A stretch of 64,000 bases of DNA, from assembly GCA_965223025.1 (NCBI GenBank), contig CBDCVP010000022.1:2170001-2234000 (forward strand). The letters run 5' to 3'. The position numbers and the translations under genes were made by a program. This document shows positions 44,094-52,706 of the stretch, piece after piece; within the stretch, counting starts at the first letter, position 1, and each line of letters begins with the position of its first letter. Under the pieces are notes generated by a model. The model was not told where the DNA came from. It made no database searches and was given only the letters and a program-made list of their open reading frames with translations. The stretch comes from JABDMH01 sp965223025. Its GTDB lineage: Bacteria > Bacteroidota > Bacteroidia > Chitinophagales > Saprospiraceae.

Positions 44094-44177
44094 AAGACTG
44101 TAGGTTTGATTGCCTAGTAAAGTAAGCAATACCTGAGTATCAACTAGTGGTTGATCGGCCATCCTAGATCGTAGAAA

Positions 44178-45683
44178 TCAATGAAACTTGTTATCTAAGG
44201 ATCCCAGCACATACTCCCACAGGTGTTCGTAAGGGATGATCTCCATCTCAAAGGCCTGACTGGATCTGTTGATGGCTTCTTCTTGCAGGCGCTTAAGATA
44301 TGGTTTGGCATGCCGGACCACAGCAGCTCTGTGAAAATGGCGTTTGGGAATCTGCAGCAGCATCTTGACAAAGCAGTTGGTGCGGTAAGAGGTATCTCTC
44401 TTTAAATACCGTGTCGTGTACTTTTCAATGGCTTCAACCCGATCACTAAGCCGATCATAGGCCCTCCGCTGGATCAATAGCAGGATTTGAATAATTAAGA
44501 TGGGGACATTGAAACCTCTTTTATCGGCCGAAAACTCAGGTACTTCATTGAGAAACCTATTTAATCTAAAGGGTTTGGTACTTGCTTGCTGTTTAAGGAT
44601 ACCAATGGATATTAAGTAATGAATATAGGCACCATAGACCTTCCATGTTTCTACGCGAGCTTCACCAAGTAAGAACAATTCCTTTCTTGGCTGAACCTCA
44701 AGAATAAGTTTTTGTGCGTAAATGTAGCGATGAGTGTGCATGCATAGGAGAAAATATAATTCATGGCTTTTGAACCATCGCAGTCTTCCTGGTTCGTAGA
44801 TGTCAATACATCTCTCAAATATTCTTTTTCCGCGTTTGAATTCGCCAATTTTTGCAAGACTAATAAGTTTATTGAAATAGAAAGAGGCAATGAAATGTGT
44901 CGACGCATTGGGCTTATTATTGAAAAACCGAATGGCTCGATTGCAATTGTCAATAACTGCGGCAAAGTTATTTTCTCGCATCTCAATGAGATTGATTAAT
45001 GCGAATTTCATGTGATGCAAAAGATAAGTTTTAATGCGTTTGCCGATGGCTTCCAGGTCTGCAATATAGTTCCAAGCTCTTTCTCTAATGGATTTACTCA
45101 GGATTAAATTGTTTTTAAATTCAATATGGATATCTTCGTAGTAATCCATGGCCTTGTATTCTTCCCGTAGTATATCCTCATACCGCTTTAGGTCCTTCGA
45201 AATCTTGTGATACTGACTGGTATTACCAGTATAGATTGAATGATAATTCTTAAACACACGCAGCAATTCCACGGTGATTGGTGACAATTCAAATTTCTTT
45301 GATTTGCTCAATGTCCTCTTTGCAAGGATCATACCCGCTTCTCTGGCTCCTCGACCAAGCAGCAACCTAACTGTAACAAGTTCCTTCTGGCACTGGTAGA
45401 ATGCCTTTTGAGCATCGCTAAATTTGGGATTATTGACATCGATGAAAAATAGGGTATTGAACAATCGGTCTCTAAGTTTGGCCTTCAATTTTCGGTATTG
45501 AGCCTTCTGGGCCCGATCTTTGTAGTAATGGTTAAATGCCTCTTCGTCATTACTAAACTGTTCTGATAAGACCCTTTCGTAAAAATCGAAAACCCTGCCT
45601 CCATTGCTAGTCCGATCAAGGAGCGGAATGTTCTTGATCTTGTTCTTTGAAACAATGCGAACAACTTCTTGCAATTCCCTCAT
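44178..45683 (-). CDS. Helical repeat protein of unknown function (intact paralogue)
   Basis: The 501-residue product (from ATG 45683, MRELQEVVRIVSKNK) is soluble, basic and almost entirely helical, with no signal or membrane segment. Repeated ~35-residue helical pairs such as KAFYQCQKELVTVRLLLGRG and LYFLLCMHTHRYIYAQKLIL suggest a TPR-type solenoid. I do not recognise a family. The upstream frame to 45767 lacks similarity to the paralogue and was left out. It is followed after 84 bases by the frameshifted copy; the near-identical ends imply recent gene conversion or duplication. A divergent small secreted peptide starts 149 bases away. Confidence 0.75.
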   Translation of the reverse strand: MRELQEVVRIVSKNKIKNIPLLDRTSNGGRVFDFYERVLSEQFSNDEEAFNHYYKDRAQKAQYRKLKAKLRDRLFNTLFFIDVNNPKFSDAQKAFYQCQKELVTVRLLLGRGAREAGMILAKRTLSKSKKFELSPITVELLRVFKNYHSIYTGNTSQYHKISKDLKRYEDILREEYKAMDYYEDIHIEFKNNLILSKSIRERAWNYIADLEAIGKRIKTYLLHHMKFALINLIEMRENNFAAVIDNCNRAIRFFNNKPNASTHFIASFYFNKLISLAKIGEFKRGKRIFERCIDIYEPGRLRWFKSHELYFLLCMHTHRYIYAQKLILEVQPRKELFLLGEARVETWKVYGAYIHYLISIGILKQQASTKPFRLNRFLNEVPEFSADKRGFNVPILIIQILLLIQRRAYDRLSDRVEAIEKYTTRYLKRDTSYRTNCFVKMLLQIPKRHFHRAAVVRHAKPYLKRLQEEAINRSSQAFEMEIIPYEHLWEYVLGSLDNKFH

Positions 45684-45802
45684 TCTGTAGACATCTATTA
45701 GTTGATAATCAGAATGTAAGCTTGTGCAATATACAAAATATTGAGTGATCTGATAGGTACATAACATTGAAAACTGTCCTATTTTCTAAGAAACAGACGC
45801 AA

Positions 45803-45810
45803 TACCTTTG
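45803..45810 (+). promoter_or_regulatory. Putative -7 promoter element for the small peptide
   Basis: TACCTTTG is an exact match to the Bacteroidota TAnnTTTG element. It lies 21 bases before ATG 45832. No good TTTG partner was found at the usual distance. Confidence 0.38.
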
Positions 45811-45831
45811 AAAGACTAAGACAAAAGCAAG

Positions 45832-45984
45832 ATGTTAAACATTATACTCGCAATTATTTTTTCAGCTTCTATTTCTAACTACACTTTGGTTTCAAATCCG
45901 TTGGAGAAAGAAGGCATCGAAAAGCAAGAGGTAGAGGTCTTGATGTCTGGGGAGGAAGACATGATGGGCTGGACAGGACCATAA
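45832..45984 (+). CDS. Small secreted peptide (50 aa), unknown function
   Basis: An ATG frame of 50 codons encodes a signal-like N terminus (MLNIILAIIFSASIS) followed by a short acidic tail with EKQEVEVLMSGEEDMMGWTG before the stop. It has a -7 promoter element just upstream and hairpins plus a strong terminator just downstream, as expected of a real short transcript. It lies divergent to the helical paralogue. No family is recognised. It may be a small exported peptide or the leader of a structured RNA. Confidence 0.5.
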   Translation: MLNIILAIIFSASISNYTLVSNPLEKEGIEKQEVEVLMSGEEDMMGWTGP

Positions 45985-45995
45985 AGAATCATACG

Positions 45996-46013
45996 AATGC
46001 TCATTCGAGCATT
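45996..46013 (+). other. Short hairpin after the small peptide
   Basis: AATGCTC pairs with GAGCATT around a 4-base loop, 11 bases after the stop codon. There is no T-run directly after it. It may protect the mRNA end. Confidence 0.4.
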
Positions 46014-46028
46014 AGGATTTGAGTGTTG

Positions 46029-46061
46029 GTGTCTACGGTTCTTCCCGTAGACACTTTTTTT
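46029..46061 (+). terminator. Rho-independent terminator of the small-peptide transcript
   Basis: A perfect 10-bp stem GTGTCTACGG/CCGTAGACAC with a 6-base loop is followed by seven T. It is the expected end of the transcript starting near 45815. Confidence 0.85.
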
Positions 46062-46103
46062 AAAGTAACCCAAAGAGCCGGGTTTTGAGTGTGTTCAAAA
46101 ATT

Positions 46104-46137
46104 CGCCCTCTGAGTATCGTACAGAGGGCGTTTTTTT
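46104..46137 (+). terminator. Second strong terminator
   Basis: A perfect 9-bp stem CGCCCTCTG/CAGAGGGCG with a 9-base loop is followed by seven T. It lies 43 bases after the first terminator with no gene between, so it may be a backup or end a small RNA. Confidence 0.8.
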
Positions 46138-46306
46138 GTGATCTGTAGTGGTCAGATAATCAGCTTTTTCGTGGAGATATTTACTGAGTTTTGACTTTTT
46201 GGATCGAGTCCTGTTTCGTTTCTTGATGGTACATGATACGTACAGACCCATGGTCAGCCCAGGGTTTTTTATTTTCTTATCATTGGGTTTAGAAGTCAAG
46301 TAGGTC

Positions 46307-47083
46307 ATGAATCCATATCCAACCCTAGCCCAAGCATTCATGTTGCTGGTAAGACTGATGCTGTGGTCAGTACTGTTTGGCATACCATTGCTGGTGTTGA
46401 TGAGGATGGGCGTAGATCACCCCGAGATGCGAGGCTTTGTCACCTTGGTTGGATACGCCCTACCGTTTGTGCTGGTGATTAAAGGTGCCAAGAAAAGACT
46501 TTTCCAAGATCAAGAGCACGACACGCCAATTTCCTTTCGCTTCGCAGTCCCCAAGCTCAAGCTCATACTCGTTTTGATACCCCTGACCGTCGCAATGGGA
46601 TTCGTGGGTGAACAGATCGCCTACCTGGTGCCTGGCACAGAAGCACTGGAAGAATTGATGCAAGATATGCTCTTTCCATCCTTCTTTACTTTTATCACCA
46701 TCGTCTTTTTGGCGCCATTGCTAGAAGAGCTGCTGTTTCGCGGTATCATACTTAAAGGTTTTTTAAATCATATGTCTCCTAGATCTAGTATTTTTTGGAG
46801 CGCACTGCTCTTTGGATTAGTACATATGATTCCCGCGCAGGCTGCATCTGCTTTCGTAGCTGGCCTGCTGATAGGATGGCTCTACTATCGCACCAGATCA
46901 CTATGGGCCTGCATCTTCGTCCATTTTATGAATAACTTGTTGAGTTATGGACTATTTCTGTACTTCGGAGATGCTACAACCAAAGATATGCTTGATGGCA
47001 GAAGTATGATGCTGGTCTCAGTCATATCAATACTGATTCTTATGCTTGGCATCTATATCATACATCGGGACACCCAATGTTGA
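46307..47083 (+). CDS. CPBP-family intramembrane metalloprotease
   Basis: The 258-residue membrane protein has the CPBP/CAAX-protease motifs: EELLFRGIIL (motif 1 Glu-Glu and Arg), FGLVHMIPAQA (motif 2 His) and IFVHFMNN (motif 3 His and Asn). Several hydrophobic segments surround them. In bacteria such proteins process prenylated-like or bacteriocin-related substrates, or act as self-immunity factors; the substrate here is unknown. It follows the terminators after 169 bases and starts a new unit. Position at the edge of the toxin island is suggestive but proves nothing. Confidence 0.88.
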   Translation: MNPYPTLAQAFMLLVRLMLWSVLFGIPLLVLMRMGVDHPEMRGFVTLVGYALPFVLVIKGAKKRLFQDQEHDTPISFRFAVPKLKLILVLIPLTVAMGFVGEQIAYLVPGTEALEELMQDMLFPSFFTFITIVFLAPLLEELLFRGIILKGFLNHMSPRSSIFWSALLFGLVHMIPAQAASAFVAGLLIGWLYYRTRSLWACIFVHFMNNLLSYGLFLYFGDATTKDMLDGRSMMLVSVISILILMLGIYIIHRDTQC

Positions 47084-47238
47084 GGAGGAGTACTTTTGAG
47101 AGTCTTTTACCAGTATGTACTATGGTGGTCGAATGGTCTGAATGATTTTGAGTGGCCTACTCAGAAGGGTCCATTGTGCCAAGAACACAAGTATATTTAC
47201 CTTTGGGGTCGCAACTACCATATAAAGTCTGAGCACAT

Positions 47239-48528
47239 ATGAGCATGAAAGAAATGAAAGTGCCTACCATAGGAGAATCCGTGACCGAGGTGACGCTTTC
47301 TCAGTGGCTAAAGGCCGATGGTGACTATGTCGAGCTTGATGAACCCATCTGTGAATTTGAATCTGACAAGGCGACTCTGGAGTTTCCTGCTGAGGTCGCA
47401 GGGAGACTTAACCACGTCGCCAAGGAAGGAGATGACTTGGATATAGGCGCCCTAGTGGCCAGAATAGACACCAGTGTGGCCAAGCCTGCCGGTGATGAAG
47501 CTGATTCGGCGCAATCAAAAGGGGAGGAGAAGAAGTCTAATGATGCTGTGCCCAATGGGAATAAGCAGGCAGAAGACACTGCCGCCGTCCAAATCGGTAA
47601 CTATGCAAGTGGACATCCATCCCCAGCAGCTGCCAAACTCATGCATGAGCAAGGTATCGCTGCTGCACAGATCGATGGTACTGGCAAAGATGGCCGCATC
47701 ACCTTGGAGGATGTGAAGAAAGCCGTGGATGCGGGCAATGCCAAAAAGTCTGTGCAACCAACGAAAAAGACCAACGAACAAGCTGCCCAAGCAGTGTATC
47801 ACGAGCGGAAAGGGGTTGTACCAGCCAGTAGGAAAGAAAGGAGGGAGAAAATGTCGCGTATGCGCCGCACCATTGCCGCACGATTGGTGTCTGCCAAGAA
47901 CACAACGGCCATGCTCACCACCTTCAATGAGGTAGATATGAGTGCCATCATGAAGATGAGGAAGACCTACCAGGAGAAGTTTGTGGAGAAATACGGCATC
48001 AAATTGGGATTCATGTCCCTCTTTGCCAAGGCATGCGCTCAGGTGCTGATGGAAATGCCCCAAGTAAATGCATTCATAGACGATGACCACCTCATTTACC
48101 ATGATTTTGTAGATATCTCGATTGCGATTAGTACACCTTCAGGACTGGTGGTTCCCCCGGTACGTAATGTTGAATCATTGGGATTTCACGAGATTGAGAT
48201 GGCCATCAAAGACTTGGCCAGTAAAGCTCGCGATGGCAAATTGGCTCTGGAAGAGATGCGTGGTGGCACCTTTACCATTACCAACGGAGGCATCTTTGGC
48301 TCCATGCTGAGTACTCCCATACTCAATGAACCTCAATCTGCCATTTTGGGCATGCACAATATTGTGCAGAGGCCAGTAGGGGTTGATGGTCAAGTGGAAA
48401 TCAGACCGATGATGTATTTGGCCTTGTCCTATGACCACCGGGTGATTGATGGTAGCTCTTCAGTGACCTTTTTAGTGAAGGTAAAGGAACTTCTGGAAGA
48501 TCCCGTCAAACTACTGATGGGGCTTTAA
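47239..48528 (+). CDS. sucB: 2-oxoglutarate dehydrogenase E2 (dihydrolipoyllysine succinyltransferase)
   Basis: The 429-residue protein has a lipoyl domain with the modified Lys in FESDKATLEFPAE (about residue 45), an Ala/Lys-rich linker, a subunit-binding domain (HPSPAAAKLMHEQGI) and a catalytic domain with the active-site LSYDHRVIDG near the C terminus. The substrate-loop style and QSAILGMHNI favour the succinyl over the acetyl transferase. It works in the TCA cycle complex. The E1 gene is not in the window. It starts at ATG 47239. Confidence 0.92.
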   Translation: MSMKEMKVPTIGESVTEVTLSQWLKADGDYVELDEPICEFESDKATLEFPAEVAGRLNHVAKEGDDLDIGALVARIDTSVAKPAGDEADSAQSKGEEKKSNDAVPNGNKQAEDTAAVQIGNYASGHPSPAAAKLMHEQGIAAAQIDGTGKDGRITLEDVKKAVDAGNAKKSVQPTKKTNEQAAQAVYHERKGVVPASRKERREKMSRMRRTIAARLVSAKNTTAMLTTFNEVDMSAIMKMRKTYQEKFVEKYGIKLGFMSLFAKACAQVLMEMPQVNAFIDDDHLIYHDFVDISIAISTPSGLVVPPVRNVESLGFHEIEMAIKDLASKARDGKLALEEMRGGTFTITNGGIFGSMLSTPILNEPQSAILGMHNIVQRPVGVDGQVEIRPMMYLALSYDHRVIDGSSSVTFLVKVKELLEDPVKLLMGL

Positions 48529-48702
48529 GCGGGACAGCAGATATTAATGGGCCCCCCGGCATGCTTTTTACCATTGCTTTGCCGGCTTTTGAGAAGCTTC
48601 TGCATTGTGGGGGTGTGTAAGATGCTTCGTCATTGGAGGTTTAACCCGAGTTTAATCCCGTTCTTGTACCTAATGCATATCCTTCATACATCTGATACCT
48701 TC

Positions 48703-49896
48703 TCACATTTCCATCTTGTTGATTTTCTCCAGTAACTCAGTTGTCACGGAGTAATCTGTCCCAGCTTCTTTAGCTAACTCGATCGCTAGCTCTGCATATT
48801 TTCGAGCAGGCTTTTGCTTGCCTCGTTTGTAAAAAAGTGCTGCCAAGGTATCGGTGTTATACGGAGTGCGCAGCAGGTCTATCGATTTTTTTGCCCAGCG
48901 TGTGGCCAGTTTGAGGGCTTTGCCGTCGGTATGGTTCTCATAAATATCCCAAGCCATCTCATTGAGTTTGACCCAAGTCAGATTGGGATATTTCTTCACA
49001 TATGACTTTGCTTTGTCTAGATACAGACCTTTCTTACCCAAGCGTTGATAGTATTTCATTTCGAAGGCATCATAAAACTTTCCTTCTTTACTGGCTGGAA
49101 AGAGATCTTCAAATTCCTTTTTGGTAGATGATAATTTGATGTGGTCGATATCCTCGAAAAAGTGTTTTTCAAGAAGGCTGAGCAATTTGCCATAAACCCT
49201 GCCCTCTCCATGTGCTTTGATAAACAGGAATCTTTGATCGAGTATATACTGATAGTAGGGATCTCCATACTTTGCCGCTACTTTTAGCACCAGATCCATA
49301 TGATCTGGTGTGGACCAGTTGTCCTGCAAGTCCAGGTATGCCTGAGCAATGTTGTCAAATCGTCGATCTCCGGCAGCATATAGTGCCTGAGCATAACGAA
49401 AGTGCTGCAAACCTCCTCGATCACCACTCTGATAGGTCTGAGCTAGCGAAGCCATCTGCATACTGGGATCGATAGCCTCCTGGCCCAGGGCCAATATCTC
49501 CTGCGGATTGTGATAACCCATTCCGCGGTGTATCAATACACCCTCACTGTCGAGGAATAAGAAGGTTGGATATGCGCTGACTCCGTACTGCTGGGCTGCT
49601 TCGATGCCCACACCTTTTTCCATGTCCAGTTTTAGATTAACAAAGTGGGCATTGAAGAAGGAAGCCACCGAGCTGTCTGAGAACACCTCTGCATCCATCA
49701 ATTTACAGGGACCACACCAGGTGGTGTACGCATCTATGAAGATAAATCGATCCCGTTTTTCTGATTGAGCTAATGCCAGTGCTAAATCTTCCTTGATAAA
49801 ATCAATGTCATGAGAAGGTGCTTGCGTAAAGGATTTTACCGGTAGGAACAGCAATAGAAAATGATAAACAACCCACTGATTAATCAAATATCTCAT
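48703..49896 (-). CDS. Thioredoxin-family secreted protein, paralogue 1
   Basis: The 397-residue product has a signal peptide, then a thioredoxin fold with the redox motif TTWCGPCKLMDAEVF near residue 60 and VSAYPTFLFLDSEG with the cis-Pro. The remaining ~250 residues are helical repeats. It is the sister of the next gene upstream (49995-51173), with the same architecture. Such proteins are thought to act as periplasmic disulfide or reductant factors in Bacteroidota. It is separated from the paralogue by 98 bases on the same strand and may be co-transcribed. Confidence 0.82.
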   Translation of the reverse strand: MRYLINQWVVYHFLLLFLPVKSFTQAPSHDIDFIKEDLALALAQSEKRDRFIFIDAYTTWCGPCKLMDAEVFSDSSVASFFNAHFVNLKLDMEKGVGIEAAQQYGVSAYPTFLFLDSEGVLIHRGMGYHNPQEILALGQEAIDPSMQMASLAQTYQSGDRGGLQHFRYAQALYAAGDRRFDNIAQAYLDLQDNWSTPDHMDLVLKVAAKYGDPYYQYILDQRFLFIKAHGEGRVYGKLLSLLEKHFFEDIDHIKLSSTKKEFEDLFPASKEGKFYDAFEMKYYQRLGKKGLYLDKAKSYVKKYPNLTWVKLNEMAWDIYENHTDGKALKLATRWAKKSIDLLRTPYNTDTLAALFYKRGKQKPARKYAELAIELAKEAGTDYSVTTELLEKINKMEM

Positions 49897-49994
49897 GAAT
49901 ACTATGACATTTTGGATTCCAGTCAGGTTCTCGACACTGCAGAAATTATCATTTCCTTAACCCACAAGACATGAGATGTTGTCTCACAACGATC

Positions 49995-51173
49995 CTAGGA
50001 TTTGTTGGATGGCATATGTTGCTCCAATGTTTTGATCAATTTCTCGATATGAGGTTGGGCGCCGGATTTTCCCTTTTTTGAAAACACTAGAGCTTCCTTG
50101 GCATAGGCTAATGCTTCCTTGGGATGTCCGTTCAATAGAAGCAGTTTGGCAGCTGTGAAGCAAAATGGCTCATTCTTCTGACTTTTACATACATCCAGAG
50201 CCCAATCCTGTGCTGCATTGAGCAGTTTAGGGCTGTCTTGCATATGACTCAGGACGAAATTGGCCAGTTCAAATTTTTGATCTACACCTTGACGGGCATA
50301 GCTCTTAGCCACTTTATAGTACTTATCTTCATCTCCCAATGTGCCGTAGTAGGTGAGTCGTGATCGGTCGCTAAATGCTTTTGAACGATCTGGAGCAAAC
50401 TTTTTCACTTTGTCTATCGCCTCTTCAAGCAGATCCTCATTCTGAAACTTAATCGACTTTTCGACGGTCTTTTGACCTGCAGCTTCGATTTGATCGGCTA
50501 CTTCCTCCACACCAAACAAGGCTTCGATCCTCGATTTATGCGCTACCATCTTAGTAAATATACGCGAATCAGCTTCCACCGTAGCGTGATATACAATCCG
50601 TAAGTTTTCCTCTGTAGTAAGATCGGTCTGCCCATCCAAGTATTCATTGGCGATTTTGAGCACTGGCCGTTTGGCTTTGGCTAGGGCAGCGATGTATTTG
50701 GCCATAAATGCTGGATCACGATCCCCGTCTTGGTACGCTTCATCTAATTCAGATGAGATGTTGGATTTTGTCGCTGCAAATCTGCCCAGATTCAAGAAAT
50801 TCTTAGCATCCATACCTCCAACGACCCTGTGCACAAGTTTACCTTGCGGATCGAGAAAAAGCAGGGTGGGAAAGGCTCTCACGCCGTAGGTTCGCTGAAA
50901 ATTTCTGCCCTCACCCTTTTCCATGTCTAATTTGACATTGATGAAGTTCTCATTGTAGAAATCGCCTACTTCTCCCTGGGTGAAGACATTTTTTGACATG
51001 CGTTTGCAAGGACCACACCAGGTCGTATAAGCATCCACAAAGATTAGTCGACCTTGTGCCTCAGCTTCAGCTTTGGCTTCGTCAAAGGTACCATGAAAGA
51101 AGTCTATACCAGTAGCGAAAGCAGACATCGACAATGATAAGACGAATATTGTGATAGGAGTTTTCATAACCAT
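49995..51173 (-). CDS. Thioredoxin-family secreted protein, paralogue 2
   Basis: The 392-residue product has a signal peptide (FVLSLSMSAFATG), a thioredoxin domain with TTWCGPCKRMSKNVF and VRAFPTLLFLDPQGK, and a helical C-terminal half ending in TPR-like repeats. Sequence and order match paralogue 1 along the whole length, so the pair arose by tandem duplication. The redox Cys pair is intact in both. The target is unknown. It is divergent from the DUF1800 gene with 156 bases between. Confidence 0.82.
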   Translation of the reverse strand: MVMKTPITIFVLSLSMSAFATGIDFFHGTFDEAKAEAEAQGRLIFVDAYTTWCGPCKRMSKNVFTQGEVGDFYNENFINVKLDMEKGEGRNFQRTYGVRAFPTLLFLDPQGKLVHRVVGGMDAKNFLNLGRFAATKSNISSELDEAYQDGDRDPAFMAKYIAALAKAKRPVLKIANEYLDGQTDLTTEENLRIVYHATVEADSRIFTKMVAHKSRIEALFGVEEVADQIEAAGQKTVEKSIKFQNEDLLEEAIDKVKKFAPDRSKAFSDRSRLTYYGTLGDEDKYYKVAKSYARQGVDQKFELANFVLSHMQDSPKLLNAAQDWALDVCKSQKNEPFCFTAAKLLLLNGHPKEALAYAKEALVFSKKGKSGAQPHIEKLIKTLEQHMPSNKS

Positions 51174-51329
51174 GTAAAGACTATTTTATGCAAAAATAAA
51201 TAAAATGGAGATCAGGTGATCACCATGGCCAGCTACCGGGACTTACTGGCCAACACCCGAGGTGCCTTGCAGTACCAGCATCCTTTTCACTAATTTCGCA
51301 TGAGTAAATAAATCGGTGACGACATTATC

Positions 51330-52706
51330 TTGAGTGCATTTGATGACATCAAGCATTTGTATTTTAGGGCTGGCTGGGGTATGAGTCCGATCCAGGTACA
51401 GAAGGTTGCTGAGTGGTCACTACAGGAAGCCATCGATGATCTATTTGAAGCTGCTGTGGGCCAAACCAATCAGATCCATTACTCGACTGCCTCGATCGAA
51501 AAGCAGCAGGAATCGTTTCTGGATCAGGGGATGTTTGAAGCAAATATGCAGGGCAATTCCGAAGAGCAGCTGCAATCCTCTAGAAACGATTGGATCTGGC
51601 AAATGACACAGCCTGGACACGACCTCTTACAAAAGATGGTATATTTCTGGCACTGCCATTTCGCTTGTGTCTGTCCCACGGCCGAGCTTGCCGATTCATA
51701 TCGACAGACACTTACTGAGCATGCACTTGGTAACTATCGAAGCATGGTGTTGGCCGTTGCCAAGGAACCTGCCATGATCAGATTCCTGAATAATCAGCAG
51801 AATCGTAAGCAACATGCCAATGAAAATTTTGCTCGTGAGCTCATGGAGATTTTTACGCTTGGCGAAGGCAACTTCACTGAGGGTGATGTCAAGTCGGCAG
51901 CGAGAGCTTTTACTGGTTGGTCAAGCGATCAGGAAGGCAGATTTGTCTTTCGCCCACCAATTCACGATCGTAGTCTGAAACTTTTTCGAGGTCGTCGCGG
52001 CAACTTTGGCGGAGAGGATATCATCCATATGATCCTTGATGATCGTCTGGCAGCAACGCACCTGGCCCGGAGAATTTTTGCTTTTTTTGTCAATGACGTG
52101 CCCGATCATCAGTTTATTTTATCCATATCCCGAGTATTGTACGAATCTGACTACGACTTGAACCGGACCATGCGATTTGTATTTGAGCATCCATCTTTTT
52201 ATGACAGCCGACATAAGAAAGCTAAGATAAAATCTCCGATCGAGTTGATTGTTCATCTGATGAAACTACTGGAGCTTAGCTTTGAGGAAGCCGAGGCCCT
52301 GACCTTTCTGCAAAAGACATTGGGTCAGATATTGTTTTTTCCTCCCAATGTAGCAGGATGGACTGGTGGCCGAAGTTGGATCAACAATGCCACTCTGATG
52401 CTGCGTCTCAATCTTGCTACCTATTTAGTGAATGAAGGAGGTTTCGATCACAGTCCTACCGCATCTTTGAAAGCAAGCGGGCCATCTGCTGTGATTCAGA
52501 CGATCAAGCTCAAACAGAATCTCGAACCACTGATATCGTTGTTTGCTGGCCTAACTTTTGAGCAGCTCTCCGCGCAGATTAAGCAGGTGCTGTTGGCTGG
52601 GATGTGTCCACAAGAGTTGACAACAGCAGGTGACAAACAAACATATGATTATATCAAACAGCTTGTTCTGAGGGCAATGCAACTTCCAGATTTTCAATTA
52701 TGCTAG
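51330..52706 (+). CDS. DUF1800-domain protein
   Basis: The 458-residue protein matches DUF1800: HLYFRAGWGMSPIQVQKV at the start, the central MVYFWHCHFACV, NENFARELMEIFTLGEG, AARAFTGWS and FPPNVAGWTGGRSWINNAT. Its role is not established, but it nearly always sits next to a DUF1501 gene, as here. The start is TTG 51330, because the nearest upstream stop is at 51309 and no ATG or GTG fits. It overlaps the next gene by 7 bases. Confidence 0.86.
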   Translation: MSAFDDIKHLYFRAGWGMSPIQVQKVAEWSLQEAIDDLFEAAVGQTNQIHYSTASIEKQQESFLDQGMFEANMQGNSEEQLQSSRNDWIWQMTQPGHDLLQKMVYFWHCHFACVCPTAELADSYRQTLTEHALGNYRSMVLAVAKEPAMIRFLNNQQNRKQHANENFARELMEIFTLGEGNFTEGDVKSAARAFTGWSSDQEGRFVFRPPIHDRSLKLFRGRRGNFGGEDIIHMILDDRLAATHLARRIFAFFVNDVPDHQFILSISRVLYESDYDLNRTMRFVFEHPSFYDSRHKKAKIKSPIELIVHLMKLLELSFEEAEALTFLQKTLGQILFFPPNVAGWTGGRSWINNATLMLRLNLATYLVNEGGFDHSPTASLKASGPSAVIQTIKLKQNLEPLISLFAGLTFEQLSAQIKQVLLAGMCPQELTTAGDKQTYDYIKQLVLRAMQLPDFQLC

